Below are positions 16,839 to 24,863 of a stretch of 33,616 nt of DNA, one piece after another. Source of the stretch: CF-161 sp035638495 (GTDB taxonomy: Bacteria > Chloroflexota > Dormibacteria > Dormibacterales > Dormibacteraceae). The notes below the pieces were generated by a model. It was not told the origin of the DNA. It searched no databases and saw only the letters and a list, made by a program, of their open reading frames with translations. Position 1 is the stretch's first letter. Every line of letters begins with the position of its first letter. A program made the translations under genes and the position numbers. Where the stretch lies: the NCBI GenBank assembly GCA_035638495.1, contig DASQZW010000155.1, positions 1 to 33,616 on the forward strand, read 5' to 3'.

Positions 16839-18430
16839 CCGTTCACGAGCCGTTCCCGCAGCACGTACTTCTGGACCTTGCCGCTGGCCGTGAGCGGGAA
16901 CTCGTCGACGAACACCCACACCTTCGGCGTCTTCTGCGGCGACAGGTGGTCGCGGCAGAACCGGAAGAGCTCGTCCTCCGTCGGGTGGTGGCCGGGCGCC
17001 GGCCGGACGAAGGCCGCCACCTGCTCGCCCCAGTGCTCGTCCGGCACGCCCACGACCGCGACGTCGGCCACCGCAGGGTTGCCGAACAGCAGCTCCTCGA
17101 TCTCGCGCGGGTAGATGTTCTCGCCGCCGCGGATGATCATGTCCTTGAGACGGCCCTCCACCCTGCAGTACCCGCGCTCGTCCATCGAGCAGAGGTCCCC
17201 GGTCCGCAGCCAGCCGTCGACGATCGCCTCCGCGGTCTCGACCGGCTTCTGGTGGTAGCCCTTCATCACCTGGTAGCCGCGGACGCGCAGCTCGCCGATC
17301 GCTCCGAACGGTACCGTTTCGCCGGTGGCCGGATCCGCGATCACGACCTCCGCCCGCGGCAGCGGCTGCCCGATGGTCTCGGCCTTGTCCTCGGGCGTGT
17401 CGCCCGGCCAGGTCTGCGTGATGACCGGCGAAGCCTCGGTCATGCCGAAGACGATCGTGAAGTCGACGCCCAGCGTCTGCTCGATCCGGCGGACGAGCTC
17501 GGACGGCACGGTGGCTCCCCCGGACACGACCGACCGCAGCCGGGAGAGGTCGCGGCCCCGGTAGTCGGGGTGCTCGATCATCGCGATGAGCATCGTCGGC
17601 ACCCCGCCGAGGCCCGCCGCCCGCTCCGATTCCAGGAGCTCCAGCACCACGCCGGGGTCGAAGCCCGGGACGAGGATGTGCGCGTCGAGGAACTGGGGGG
17701 TGCCGACGGCCGCCATGCAGCTGCCGGCCGTGTGGAACAGCGGCATCGGGTTGACGATCGGCCCCCGTGTCTCCTGGCCTCGCCTCCCGAGGTAGAAGCG
17801 CGAGTTGTTCGTGATCCCGCGATGGTGCAGGAGCGCTCCCTTCGGAAATCCGGTCGTGCCGGACGTGTACTGGATCTGCGCGATGTCATCGGGGGTGACC
17901 TCGGGCAGCCGCTGGCCGGGCGAGCCCGAGTCGCGGAAGGCCTGCCAGTCCTCGAAGAAGACGGCCTCGCGAAGGCTCGGCAGTTCGGGGCGGATCGCCC
18001 TCAGCGTTTCAGCCATGGGGTTGCCCCGGACCTCCGGCACCAGGAAGATGCCCGCCGCCCCCGACTGCTCGAGCACGTAGGCGACCTCGCGCGGCCGGAA
18101 CGCGGGGTTGACGGTGACCAGCGTCAGGTTCGCGAGGGCGCACCCGTACTCCAGGAGGAGCCACTCGGGAATGTTGTTCGCCCACACAGCCACCCGCTCG
18201 CCAGGCTGGAACCTGCCCAGCAGCGCCCGCGCCGCGCGCTCCGACTCAGAAAGCAGCTGCTCGTACGTCCAGCGCCGGCGAGCGGCGCGGTCGGCCACAC
18301 CCTCGATCAGCGCCGTCGCGCCGGGCGCCCGTTCGGCGGCCGCGCGCAGGATGCCGGGAACCGTCGTCTCCAGGACGGGCTCGGAGGCGTCGGCCGGCCA
18401 GTGCGATGTGCTCAACGTCGTCTGCCGCAT
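16835..18430 (-). CDS. AMP-forming acyl-CoA synthetase
   Basis: 531-aa ANL-superfamily enzyme. P-loop YTSGTTGFPKGALL, VFGMTEASPVI, GWLRTGDLCSMDERG, LKDMIIRGGENIYPREIEELL, and a C-terminal FPLTASGKVQKYVLRERL with the catalytic Lys in SGKVQK. The GENIYP motif and length place it with fatty-acid/aryl-acid CoA ligases of the FadD/AtoE-like type. It ends a minus-strand cluster after the thiolase-like and GNAT genes with gaps of only 6 and 10 bp, so the product probably activates an acid that feeds or follows a step by the thiolase-like protein. A second, unrelated-looking acyl-CoA ligase lies at 6481-8133. Confidence 0.93.
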   Translation of the reverse strand: MRQTTLSTSHWPADASEPVLETTVPGILRAAAERAPGATALIEGVADRAARRRWTYEQLLSESERAARALLGRFQPGERVAVWANNIPEWLLLEYGCALANLTLVTVNPAFRPREVAYVLEQSGAAGIFLVPEVRGNPMAETLRAIRPELPSLREAVFFEDWQAFRDSGSPGQRLPEVTPDDIAQIQYTSGTTGFPKGALLHHRGITNNSRFYLGRRGQETRGPIVNPMPLFHTAGSCMAAVGTPQFLDAHILVPGFDPGVVLELLESERAAGLGGVPTMLIAMIEHPDYRGRDLSRLRSVVSGGATVPSELVRRIEQTLGVDFTIVFGMTEASPVITQTWPGDTPEDKAETIGQPLPRAEVVIADPATGETVPFGAIGELRVRGYQVMKGYHQKPVETAEAIVDGWLRTGDLCSMDERGYCRVEGRLKDMIIRGGENIYPREIEELLFGNPAVADVAVVGVPDEHWGEQVAAFVRPAPGHHPTEDELFRFCRDHLSPQKTPKVWVFVDEFPLTASGKVQKYVLRERLVNG

Positions 18431-18440
18431 CTTCTCGAGG

Positions 18441-19370
18441 TCAGGGTAATGCGCTCGGCTGCAGCCGGCGCAGGTGGTGGAAGCCCGCCTCGCGCCGGTA
18501 CCCGAGCGCGTCGTTGACCGCCAGCATCGGCGCGTTCCGGGCGTTGTTGTTGGTGACCAGGTGGCGCCGCCCGGCCTGCCGCGCGGCCTCGCCGGACACG
18601 ACCTTGAGGGCTCGCGCCAGGCCGTGGCCGCGGTGCTCGAGCGCGACCCCGGTGAGCGCGTTCAGGTACTCGACCGCGTCGAGCGGGATCAGGACGGCGA
18701 GCCCGGCGGGCGCCTCACCGTCGTACGCGACGACCGTGATCGCGCCCTCGCGTTCGACCACCTCGCGCTGGAAATAGGCGCGGTCTGGTGGCTCCAGCTG
18801 GTCGGGGACGTCGCCGACCAGGCGCACGAACAGCTCGTACACGCGGTCGGGGTCGTCGTCCGGCCCGAACTGCGTGAACCGCAGGCCCGCCGCCTCCGCC
18901 CGCTCGACCGCGCCGCGGTGCGGGGAGGGATCGAACGTGGCCAGGTCGAGGCGCGATCGGAATGTGTGGTCGAACAGCACGAACCCCCGCCGCTCGGCCC
19001 AGGCCCTGGACTCGGGGTCGTCGTCCCTGACGCCGGTCCTGACCTCCGCCGGCCGGTGTTCGGCGATAACCTCGTCGACGGCCGCCATCATGGCCGTGCC
19101 GTGGCCGCGGCGCCGGTGCGCCGTGTCGGTCGTGATCCACGCCGAGACGCTGTCCTGCGCGAAGTCGTCGCCGGCCACGCCGGCCACGGCCACGAGGCGC
19201 TCGTCCGCCTCACCGACGAGGCTCACACGGAGGCGGTGGCCGCGCGCCCGCGCCTCTGCCTCGAGCCACTGCTCCCGCGAGACCCTCGACATCCCGGCCT
19301 GGTTCGACAGCGCGAGGAAGGCGTCCAGGTCGCGCTCGGGATCGAGCGTACGGACCTGCAGAGCGCTCAC
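18441..19370 (-). CDS. GNAT acetyltransferase with two tandem GNAT domains
   Basis: 309 aa. Two GNAT folds follow each other: residues about 1-140 with the acetyl-CoA loop AHRRRGHGTAMM, and residues about 155-309 with EHRGHGLARALK followed by NNNARNAPMLAVNDALGYRR, a C-terminal block common in double-GNAT proteins that resemble mycothiol synthase and the Eis-type N-acetyltransferases. Substrate not known. It starts 6 bp after the thiolase-like stop and ends 10 bp before the acyl-CoA synthetase, so it is the middle gene of a likely operon; it could modify an enzyme or an intermediate of that pathway (inference). Confidence 0.85.
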   Translation of the reverse strand: MSALQVRTLDPERDLDAFLALSNQAGMSRVSREQWLEAEARARGHRLRVSLVGEADERLVAVAGVAGDDFAQDSVSAWITTDTAHRRRGHGTAMMAAVDEVIAEHRPAEVRTGVRDDDPESRAWAERRGFVLFDHTFRSRLDLATFDPSPHRGAVERAEAAGLRFTQFGPDDDPDRVYELFVRLVGDVPDQLEPPDRAYFQREVVEREGAITVVAYDGEAPAGLAVLIPLDAVEYLNALTGVALEHRGHGLARALKVVSGEAARQAGRRHLVTNNNARNAPMLAVNDALGYRREAGFHHLRRLQPSALP

Positions 19371-19376
19371 GAACGG

Positions 19377-20552
19377 TCAGCGCTTCAGGACGTGGATCAC
19401 CTCGGCGCCCAGGTCCGATCCGATCCAGCCGCCGATGTTGTGGGCCAGGCCCACCCTGGGCCCGGGCACCTGGCGCGGCCCGCACCTGCCCTCGAGCTGC
19501 ATCGCGAGCTCGACCACCTGGGCGATCCCGGTCGCTCCGAACGGGTGGCCGCGCCCGATGAGGCCGCCGCTCGGGTTCACGGGCATGCGGCCGCCCAGCC
19601 ACGTGACCCCGTCCACCACGAGCCGCTCGGACTCGTCCTCATGGCAGAACCCGAGCTCGCCGTACGCGTAGAGCTCGCCGACCGAGGACAGGTCGTGCAC
19701 CTCGGCGACCGCCACGTCCTCGGGACCGACCCCTGCCATCTCGTACGCCCGCCGGGCGAGGGTCCTCGTCGGGTCCCACACGCCGAGGTCGTCGCCGCGG
19801 CCCGAGCGCAGCACGGAGGCCGCGATCGCCGCGACCGGCCGCCGGCCGCGCGGGAAGTCGGTGGCGCAGAGCACCACGCAGGCGGCGCCATCGCTCAGCG
19901 ACGGCACCATCAGCCGCGTGAGTATCCCGGCGAAGGGCCGCGACTGCAACACCTGCTCGACCGTCACCGGCTCCTGGTGGTGGGCGCACGCGTTGAGCGA
20001 GCCGTGCCGGCGGTTCTTGACCGCCACCATCGCCAGCGGCTCCGCCTCGAAGCGCCGCCGCCCATCGCCCCAGGAGAAGGCGCCGCTCAGGCGTAAGACG
20101 ACGCTGGGCTGGTCGCTGCTTTCGGCGCCGAACATCTCCGACACCTCGCCCAGGTCCATGCAGGAGTTCGCGGCCCGGCGCGTCTTCGCGCGGTCCACGT
20201 GGTCGAACTTCTCGTAGCCGACCGCGACCGCACAGTCGTGGATGCCGTAGGCCACCGCCTGCCAGGCCAGGTGCAGCACCGTGGCCCCGGACGCGTCGGC
20301 GTTCTCGACGCCGAAGATCGGCACCCCCATGAGACCGGTCCGCCGGAGCACCGTCGGCGCGCGCATCGCTTCCTGGCCGGTGATGGCGCCCTCGAGCGCG
20401 TTGCCCACGTAGACGGCGCCGACGTGCCGGGCGGCGATCTCGGCGTCCCGCAGCGCGGAGGCCACGGCCTCCTCCACGAGGTCGCGCGCGCTTCGATCGA
20501 CATGCTTGGTGAAGCGCGTGATCCCCACTCCCTGGACCCAGACCCCCCGCAT
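19377..20552 (-). CDS. Thiolase-like protein (SCP2/lipid-transfer type) lacking the nucleophilic Cys
   Basis: 391 aa with the full thiolase fold: N-terminal GVGITRFTKH, the nucleophile region GVENADASGATVLHLAW, and C-terminal VNPSGGLIGRGHPFGATG plus GLAHNIGGWIG. In degradative and SCP2-type thiolases the nucleophile loop reads N-A-C-A-S-G; here residue 86 is Asp (codon GAC on the minus strand), so classical thiolytic chemistry is unlikely. The GHPxGATG His is kept. Thiolase-fold proteins without this Cys are known, for example the Ltp2-type aldolases of steroid side-chain degradation, which work with a DUF35 partner; no DUF35 gene is visible in this window. First gene of the thiolase-like/GNAT/acyl-CoA synthetase group; 72 bp separate it from the propeller gene upstream. 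Confidence 0.9.
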   Translation of the reverse strand: MRGVWVQGVGITRFTKHVDRSARDLVEEAVASALRDAEIAARHVGAVYVGNALEGAITGQEAMRAPTVLRRTGLMGVPIFGVENADASGATVLHLAWQAVAYGIHDCAVAVGYEKFDHVDRAKTRRAANSCMDLGEVSEMFGAESSDQPSVVLRLSGAFSWGDGRRRFEAEPLAMVAVKNRRHGSLNACAHHQEPVTVEQVLQSRPFAGILTRLMVPSLSDGAACVVLCATDFPRGRRPVAAIAASVLRSGRGDDLGVWDPTRTLARRAYEMAGVGPEDVAVAEVHDLSSVGELYAYGELGFCHEDESERLVVDGVTWLGGRMPVNPSGGLIGRGHPFGATGIAQVVELAMQLEGRCGPRQVPGPRVGLAHNIGGWIGSDLGAEVIHVLKR

Positions 20553-20624
20553 GGCACTGAACGTAGGTCCGCAGGTGGCGCCGTGTCAAGCCGCCCTGCA
20601 CGTGCCGGTGTCGATGCCGCGCCG

Positions 20625-22043
20625 CTACGTTCCCGGCAGCCGCCTGGGCCGCACGTCGGCGGCCATCGGCGGCCGAACGACCGACCACGACCCACCCCCG
20701 TCGAGGCTGCGAACCAACCCGTTCGCGCCGACCTGCGACCAGATCGTGCGCTGGTCGATGTACGACCACGGCGCGAGGGAGAGCGCGTCGCCGTCGCCGG
20801 CCAGCACGCGACGGCTCGTCCACGTCTGGCCGCCGTCGAGCGTCTCGCGCAGGTTGGCGCCGTCGCCGATCAGCCAGTGGCGCGGCCCCAGCAGCAGCTC
20901 CCCGCCACGGTCCATGCCGCCCGGCAGCTCCACCGGTGGGGCCCACGTCTGGCCGCCATCGGCACTCCGGAGCAGGTAGCTGCGTGCGCCGCCGCCCGGC
21001 GTACCGATCGGCCCCGTCAGGTCGATCGCCTGCACGGGCAGCAGGGCGTCCGACCGGCCGAAGAACACCGGCGCCCACACGCGGACGTCCAGCGCCACCG
21101 CCTCGGGCGGCAGCGGCAGCGCCTGGCCGGCCCACGTCTGCCCGCCGTCCCGCGTGACGTACAGGTACGTGGTCGCGACCACCCGGTTGAACGGCACTCC
21201 CGAGGCGTCGGCGCCGGCAACGCGCGAGTCCGCGACGGTGAGCCAGCCGACGCTGGCGTCGCGGAAGACGAGCGACCCATTCGGCGTGGGCGGGATGCCG
21301 GCGGCGGTGAGGTCGGCGACGGGCTGCCACGAGCTGCCGCCGTCCACCGTGCGCACGAGCAGTGCCGAGTTCACGGGCAGTGGACGCTCGATTCCCCACC
21401 CCTGGTCCGGGTCGACGAAGAACCGGCTGCCGACCGTCAGGCCCAGCGGGTCGATCGACCTGGACCAGTGCGCTCCGCCGTCGGCGGTGCGGAAGATGAC
21501 CTCGGGAGTTGGCGTCGAGCGGGTCTTGCTCGGGATCGGCGTGGGGCCGGCCGGTCGCTCCAGCCATCCGACCATGCCATGGCCGTCGGGCCAGAAGCGC
21601 ATGCCCGCGACGCCGCCGGTGCCGTCCGCGAAGTAGAGCTGCTCGGTCCAGTGACGTCCGCCGTCGCCGGTCTTGAACAGCACGGTCGGCCCGCTGGTCA
21701 CATGCCGCTGCACGAGCACCCAGCCCACGTTCGCCGACACGAACTGGTCGTCCACGATCGACATGTCGCTGGTGGGCGGCCGCAGGCCCCCGAACGGCGC
21801 CCAAGCCGGTACGGTGACCCCGCCGTCGGTCGCCTCGTGGGCGAGGAGGGCTGCTGCCACGACCGCCGCGGTCACCACCAGGGCGGCGATTTGCAGCGCG
21901 CGCATGGAGCGACCCGGCCTCGCCTCCTGCCGCGGCCGCCGCTCGAGCTCGGTGAAGACCCGCGCCTCGAGGTCGGGTCCCGCCGGCTGGTAGTCGCGCA
22001 GCACGTCGGCGCGCAGCAGCTCGCGCGCCCTGCTCCCGCTCAC
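20625..22043 (-). CDS. Single-pass membrane protein with seven Asp-box (YCF48/BNR-like) propeller repeats, ECF-sigma partner
   Basis: 472 aa. Residues 1-46 are hydrophilic and charged and should be cytoplasmic; residues about 48-68 (LQIAALVVTAAVVAAALLA) form one membrane helix; the remainder should be outside the membrane. Seven Asp-box motifs (S/T-x-D-x-G-x-x-W) can be counted: TGDGGRHW, TADGGAHW, TVDGGSSW, TRDGGQTW, SADGGQTW, TLDGGQTW and SLDGGGSW, consistent with a beta-propeller. The GTG start at 22043 follows the sigma-factor stop directly and sits just after GGAGGTGAG, so the two genes are translationally linked. The position suggests that it acts as the anti-sigma or sensor subunit, although the short N-terminus shows no recognisable zinc-finger anti-sigma motif. 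Confidence 0.85.
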   Translation of the reverse strand: MSGSRARELLRADVLRDYQPAGPDLEARVFTELERRPRQEARPGRSMRALQIAALVVTAAVVAAALLAHEATDGGVTVPAWAPFGGLRPPTSDMSIVDDQFVSANVGWVLVQRHVTSGPTVLFKTGDGGRHWTEQLYFADGTGGVAGMRFWPDGHGMVGWLERPAGPTPIPSKTRSTPTPEVIFRTADGGAHWSRSIDPLGLTVGSRFFVDPDQGWGIERPLPVNSALLVRTVDGGSSWQPVADLTAAGIPPTPNGSLVFRDASVGWLTVADSRVAGADASGVPFNRVVATTYLYVTRDGGQTWAGQALPLPPEAVALDVRVWAPVFFGRSDALLPVQAIDLTGPIGTPGGGARSYLLRSADGGQTWAPPVELPGGMDRGGELLLGPRHWLIGDGANLRETLDGGQTWTSRRVLAGDGDALSLAPWSYIDQRTIWSQVGANGLVRSLDGGGSWSVVRPPMAADVRPRRLPGT

Positions 22044-22574
22044 CTAGCTCACCTCCTCGGGGTCGAGATCGAGACGCAGCCGGTGCAGCAGCCGGCGGCG
22101 CCTGGCCTTCGCAGCTCCCGGCGTCGTGCCCAGCACGGCAGCCACCTCCTCGAGGGGCAGGTCGAGCCAGTAGTGGAGGTGGAGCAGGAGCCGGTCGTGG
22201 TGCGGCAGTCGCTCGAGGGACCGGCGCAGGTCGGCGCCAGCGCTGCGATCGTCGGGCGGCGCGGTGGCCGGTGGGTCCACCTCCGGGAGCCGGATGACCG
22301 CCCACCAGCGCCCGCGCCTCACCGTGCGGCACTCGTTGGCCACGATTGCCAGGAACCACGGCCGCAGGGAGGTGGTGCCCTCGCGCACCTGGGCGAACTT
22401 GCGCCAGGCCCGGATGGTCGCCTCCTGGACGGCGTCCTCGGCCGCCTCCCGCTGCCGCAGCATCGCGATCGCGAGCTGGTAGCCGGAACCGATCAGCGGT
22501 CCCACGAGCGCCTGGAAGGCGGCCTGGTCGCCCGACCTGGCACGATCGACGAGCGACCGGTCGGATGCGGGCAT
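22044..22574 (-). CDS. RNA polymerase sigma factor, ECF (sigma-70) family
   Basis: 176 aa. Sigma region 2 is visible as SLVDRARSGDQAAFQALV, YQLAIAMLRQREAAEDAVQEATIRAWRKF and RPWFLAIVANECRTVRRG. Region 4 is SLERLPHHDRLLLHLHYWLDLPLEEVAAVLGTTPGAAKARRRRLLHRLR. There is no long C-terminal extension. I choose ATG 22574 because GGAGG lies 8 nt upstream; a GTG at 22610 would add 12 residues. The last codons (EEVS-stop) contain the ribosome site for the propeller gene. Divergent from the DUF899 gene, with a short palindrome between them. Confidence 0.93.
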   Translation of the reverse strand: MPASDRSLVDRARSGDQAAFQALVGPLIGSGYQLAIAMLRQREAAEDAVQEATIRAWRKFAQVREGTTSLRPWFLAIVANECRTVRRGRWWAVIRLPEVDPPATAPPDDRSAGADLRRSLERLPHHDRLLLHLHYWLDLPLEEVAAVLGTTPGAAKARRRRLLHRLRLDLDPEEVS

Positions 22575-22649
22575 CGCCCGGGCCTCCGGACCGGCCGCCT
22601 GTGAGCTCACGCTAGTAGGACGCGAGAAGCGCAGTCATGAGGTACACGT

Positions 22650-22662
22650 CGAGAATTTCTCG
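22650..22662. promoter_or_regulatory. CGAGAA-T-TTCTCG palindrome between the ECF sigma and DUF899 genes
   Basis: Perfect 13-bp inverted repeat with a single central base; a further CGAGAA half-site lies at 22623-22628. It is located 44 bp before the DUF899 ATG and about 75 bp before the sigma ATG. Operator function is inferred. Confidence 0.35.
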
Positions 22663-22705
22663 CGCTCGGCTGTCCATCTGGTCGCTGCCCGTTCGTCGTG
22701 GATAC

Positions 22706-23464
22706 ATGACCACGCACCGAACCGGAACGCCCGAAGAGCACCTGCAGGCGCGCCTCGAGCTGCTCGAGGCCGAGAAGGAGCTGACGCGCCGCGGCGACGA
22801 GGTGGCCCGCCGCCGCCGGGAGCTGCCCTGGGTGCCCGTCGAGAAGACGTACGTCTTCGACACGGACGACGGGGAGAAGACCCTGCCCGAGCTGTTCGCC
22901 GGACGTTCGCAGCTGCTCGTCTACCACTTCATGTTCGGTCCGGACTGGACCGAGGGCTGCCCCATCTGCTCCTACTGGGCAGACAACTTCAACGGCGGGA
23001 TCGTCCACCTCAACCAGCGGGACGTCACGATGGTGTGCGCGTCGCGGGCACCGCTGGCCCGGATCGACGCGTACCGGCGCCGGATGGGCTGGAGCTTCCC
23101 ATGGGTCTCGTCGGGCCGCTCGGACTTCAACTTCGACTACGCGGTCTCCCTTCGCGACGTCCCGGCCGGCGCCTCGCAGCGCGAGATGCCCCGCGGCGTC
23201 GGCCCGCAGGCGAACGGCGCCAGGTACAACTTCACCAAGGACCCCTTCGCACCCGAGATGCCCGGGCTCAGCGCGTTCGCCCTCGACGACGGCGTCGTGT
23301 ATCACACGTACTCCTGCTACTCCCGCGGTCTCGACGCCTTCAACGGCGTCTACCAGCTCCTCGACCGGGCCCCGAAGGGACGCGACGAGGACCGCGGTCG
23401 GGGCCCCGTGTTCTGGATTCGCCGTCGCGATGAGTACGAGCCGGCCGCTGCCGCGGGCGCCTGA
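22706..23464 (+). CDS. DUF899 family protein (thioredoxin-like)
   Basis: 252 aa. Typical DUF899 blocks: LLEAEKELTRRGDEVARRRRELPWV at the N-terminus, KTYVFDTDDGEKTLPELFAGRSQLLVYHFMF, the GCPICSYWADNFNG segment with a CPxC-like Cys pair, and YNFTKDPFAPEMPGLSAFALDDGVVYHTYSCYSRGLD. The family has a thioredoxin fold; its reaction is not established. The Cys-Pro-Ile-Cys pair fits a redox role. It is monocistronic, divergent from the ECF sigma gene, and followed by tRNA-Arg. No Shine-Dalgarno is evident before ATG 22706. Confidence 0.88.
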   Translation: MTTHRTGTPEEHLQARLELLEAEKELTRRGDEVARRRRELPWVPVEKTYVFDTDDGEKTLPELFAGRSQLLVYHFMFGPDWTEGCPICSYWADNFNGGIVHLNQRDVTMVCASRAPLARIDAYRRRMGWSFPWVSSGRSDFNFDYAVSLRDVPAGASQREMPRGVGPQANGARYNFTKDPFAPEMPGLSAFALDDGVVYHTYSCYSRGLDAFNGVYQLLDRAPKGRDEDRGRGPVFWIRRRDEYEPAAAAGA

Positions 23465-23528
23465 GCGTGCGCGGATGGGCCGGAAGCGCTGCCGCCCTTG
23501 CCCGCCCGAACTCGGAACGGCCCGTTCC

Positions 23529-23534
23529 TATAAT
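23529..23534 (+). promoter_or_regulatory. -10 element TATAAT of tRNA-Arg(TCG)
   Basis: A perfect TATAAT in an otherwise GC-rich stretch, 11 bp before the first tRNA base. No good -35 is visible. Confidence 0.6.
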
Positions 23535-23545
23535 TGGCCCGAAAC

Positions 23546-23618
23546 GCCCGCTTAGCTCAAAGGACAGAGCGCATGGCTTCGGACCATGAGGTTAGGGGTT
23601 CGAGTCCTCTAGCGGGCA
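23546..23618 (+). tRNA. tRNA-Arg (anticodon TCG)
   Basis: 73 nt. Acceptor GCCCGCT pairs with AGCGGGC, anticodon stem CATGG/CCATG encloses CTTCGGA (anticodon TCG, decodes CGA), T-arm AGGGGTTCGAGTCCTCT, discriminator A. CCA is not encoded, unlike in the two Leu tRNAs of this window. Confidence 0.95.
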
Positions 23619-23737
23619 CTGTGCAGGCCCAGGCAACCACTGCGCGTTCTGTGTGCGCGACTCGCGCATCGCCCCGGGCGTCCTCTTCGGCACGGCTGGG
23701 GCGGACCGGCAGCGGCGCTCGCCCGGTAGGCGGCGGC

Positions 23738-23743
23738 TATACT
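23738..23743 (+). promoter_or_regulatory. -10-like TATACT upstream of tRNA-Leu(GAG)
   Basis: TATACT 48 bp before the mature tRNA would give a leader of about 40 nt, consistent with processing by RNase P. The stretch 23619-23791 shows nothing else. Confidence 0.4.
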
Positions 23744-23791
23744 TTCGCGTACCGCGGGAACGGTGCCACGGCGGTCGCGGCACTCCAGTCT

Positions 23792-23876
23792 GGGCGGCTG
23801 GCGGAACTGGTAGACGCGCACGTTTGAGGGGCGTGTGGGGAAACCCATCCGGGTTCGAGTCCCGGGCCGCCCACCA
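23792..23876 (+). tRNA. tRNA-Leu (anticodon GAG)
   Basis: Acceptor GGGCGGC pairs with GCCGCCC; anticodon stem CACGT/GCGTG (last pair T-G) encloses TTGAGGG (anticodon GAG, decodes CUC); class-II variable arm; T-arm CCGGG-TTCGAGT-CCCGG; discriminator A with encoded CCA (23874-23876). A copy of its 3' 25 nt recurs at 26346-26370. Confidence 0.95.
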
Positions 23877-23950
23877 TGTGGGACGGTATAAGAACCGGCC
23901 GGAAGGTCGGCCGAATAAACCTCCGGCTCTCGATCCCGACCCCTGGCACC

Positions 23951-24856
23951 ATGATGAAGGCAGTCCGCTACAGCCGGTTCGGGGGCCCGGAGGTCCTCGA
24001 GATCGTGGATCTTCCGGATCCGCACGCGGGACCCGGCCAGATCCGGGTCGCGGTGCATGCGGTCGGCGTCAATCCGACCGACTGGAAGCTGCGCAAGGGC
24101 CTGATGGGCGGGGCGCTCCCGCAGACGACGGGTCGCGAGGTGTCGGGCGTCGTCGACGAGGTCGGTGAGGGCGTCACGGACGTCGCCGCCGGCGATCGAG
24201 TGTTCGGCTTCTCCGCCAACGGCGAGGGCGCGGCCGAGCTGGCGCTGCTCGCCGACTACGCGCCGATCCCGCCGTCGCTTGACTTCGTCGAGGCCGCCGC
24301 ATTGCCCGTCGCAATCGAGACGGCAACTCGCAGCCTGGACGCGCTCGGCGTCGGCACCGGGAGCACGCTGCTCGTCAATGGCGCCGCCGGCGGGGTCGGC
24401 AGCGCCGCCGTCCAGCTCGCCGTGGCGCGTGGCGCGCGCGTGATCGGCACCGCCAGTCCCGCCAACCACGACTACCTGCGCTCGCTGGACGCCGAGCCCG
24501 TCGCCTACGGAGAGGGGCTCGTCGAGCGGGTTCGCGGGCTCGCGCCCGACCGCGTCGACGCGGCGCTCGACGTCGCCGGCAGCGGCGTCCTGCTCGAGCT
24601 CATCGAGCTCGCGGGCGGCCCGGAGCACGTCGTGACGATCGCCGACTTCGGTGGCGCGCAGGAGCACGGGGTGACGTTCAGCAGCGGGGATGCCGGCCGT
24701 GCGGTCCACGCGCTGGCCGAGATCGGCGAGCTGATCGAGTCCGGGCGCTTCTCGCTCCCGGTCGCGCAGACCTTCCCGCTCGCCGAGATCGCGGAGGCGC
24801 ACCGCCTCAGCGAGGACGGTCATGTGCGCGGGAAGCTCGTGCTGCTGGTCGGCTGA
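23951..24856 (+). CDS. NADP-dependent MDR oxidoreductase (zinc-free, quinone-oxidoreductase-like)
   Basis: 301 aa. N-terminal MKAVRYSRFGGPEVLEIVDL, VGVNPTDWKLRKG, GREVSGVVDEVGEGVTDVAAGDRVFGF, Rossmann motif VNGAAGGVGSAAVQLA, and the family-typical C-terminus FPLAEIAEAHRLSEDGHVRGKLVL. The nucleotide-binding AAGGVGS motif and lack of zinc Cys ligands suit NADPH:quinone reductase / enoyl reductase MDR enzymes; the substrate is unknown. Starts at ATG 23951 or the adjacent 23954, 75 bp after tRNA-Leu(GAG). It is the first gene of the segment bounded by the tRNA and its 3' copy. A strong stem-loop follows the stop. Confidence 0.9.
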   Translation: MMKAVRYSRFGGPEVLEIVDLPDPHAGPGQIRVAVHAVGVNPTDWKLRKGLMGGALPQTTGREVSGVVDEVGEGVTDVAAGDRVFGFSANGEGAAELALLADYAPIPPSLDFVEAAALPVAIETATRSLDALGVGTGSTLLVNGAAGGVGSAAVQLAVARGARVIGTASPANHDYLRSLDAEPVAYGEGLVERVRGLAPDRVDAALDVAGSGVLLELIELAGGPEHVVTIADFGGAQEHGVTFSSGDAGRAVHALAEIGELIESGRFSLPVAQTFPLAEIAEAHRLSEDGHVRGKLVLLVG

Positions 24857-24863
24857 TGCGGCC

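Noticed and set aside
15992..18517. 841-codon plus-strand frame over the oxidoreductase and acyl-CoA synthetase
   Set aside because: Overlaps two well supported genes in the wrong frame or strand; composition is that of a shadow frame.
19639..22359. 906-codon minus-strand frame across the propeller and thiolase-like genes
   Set aside because: Arg/Gly/Ala-rich shadow in another frame spanning several recognisable genes; no domain visible.
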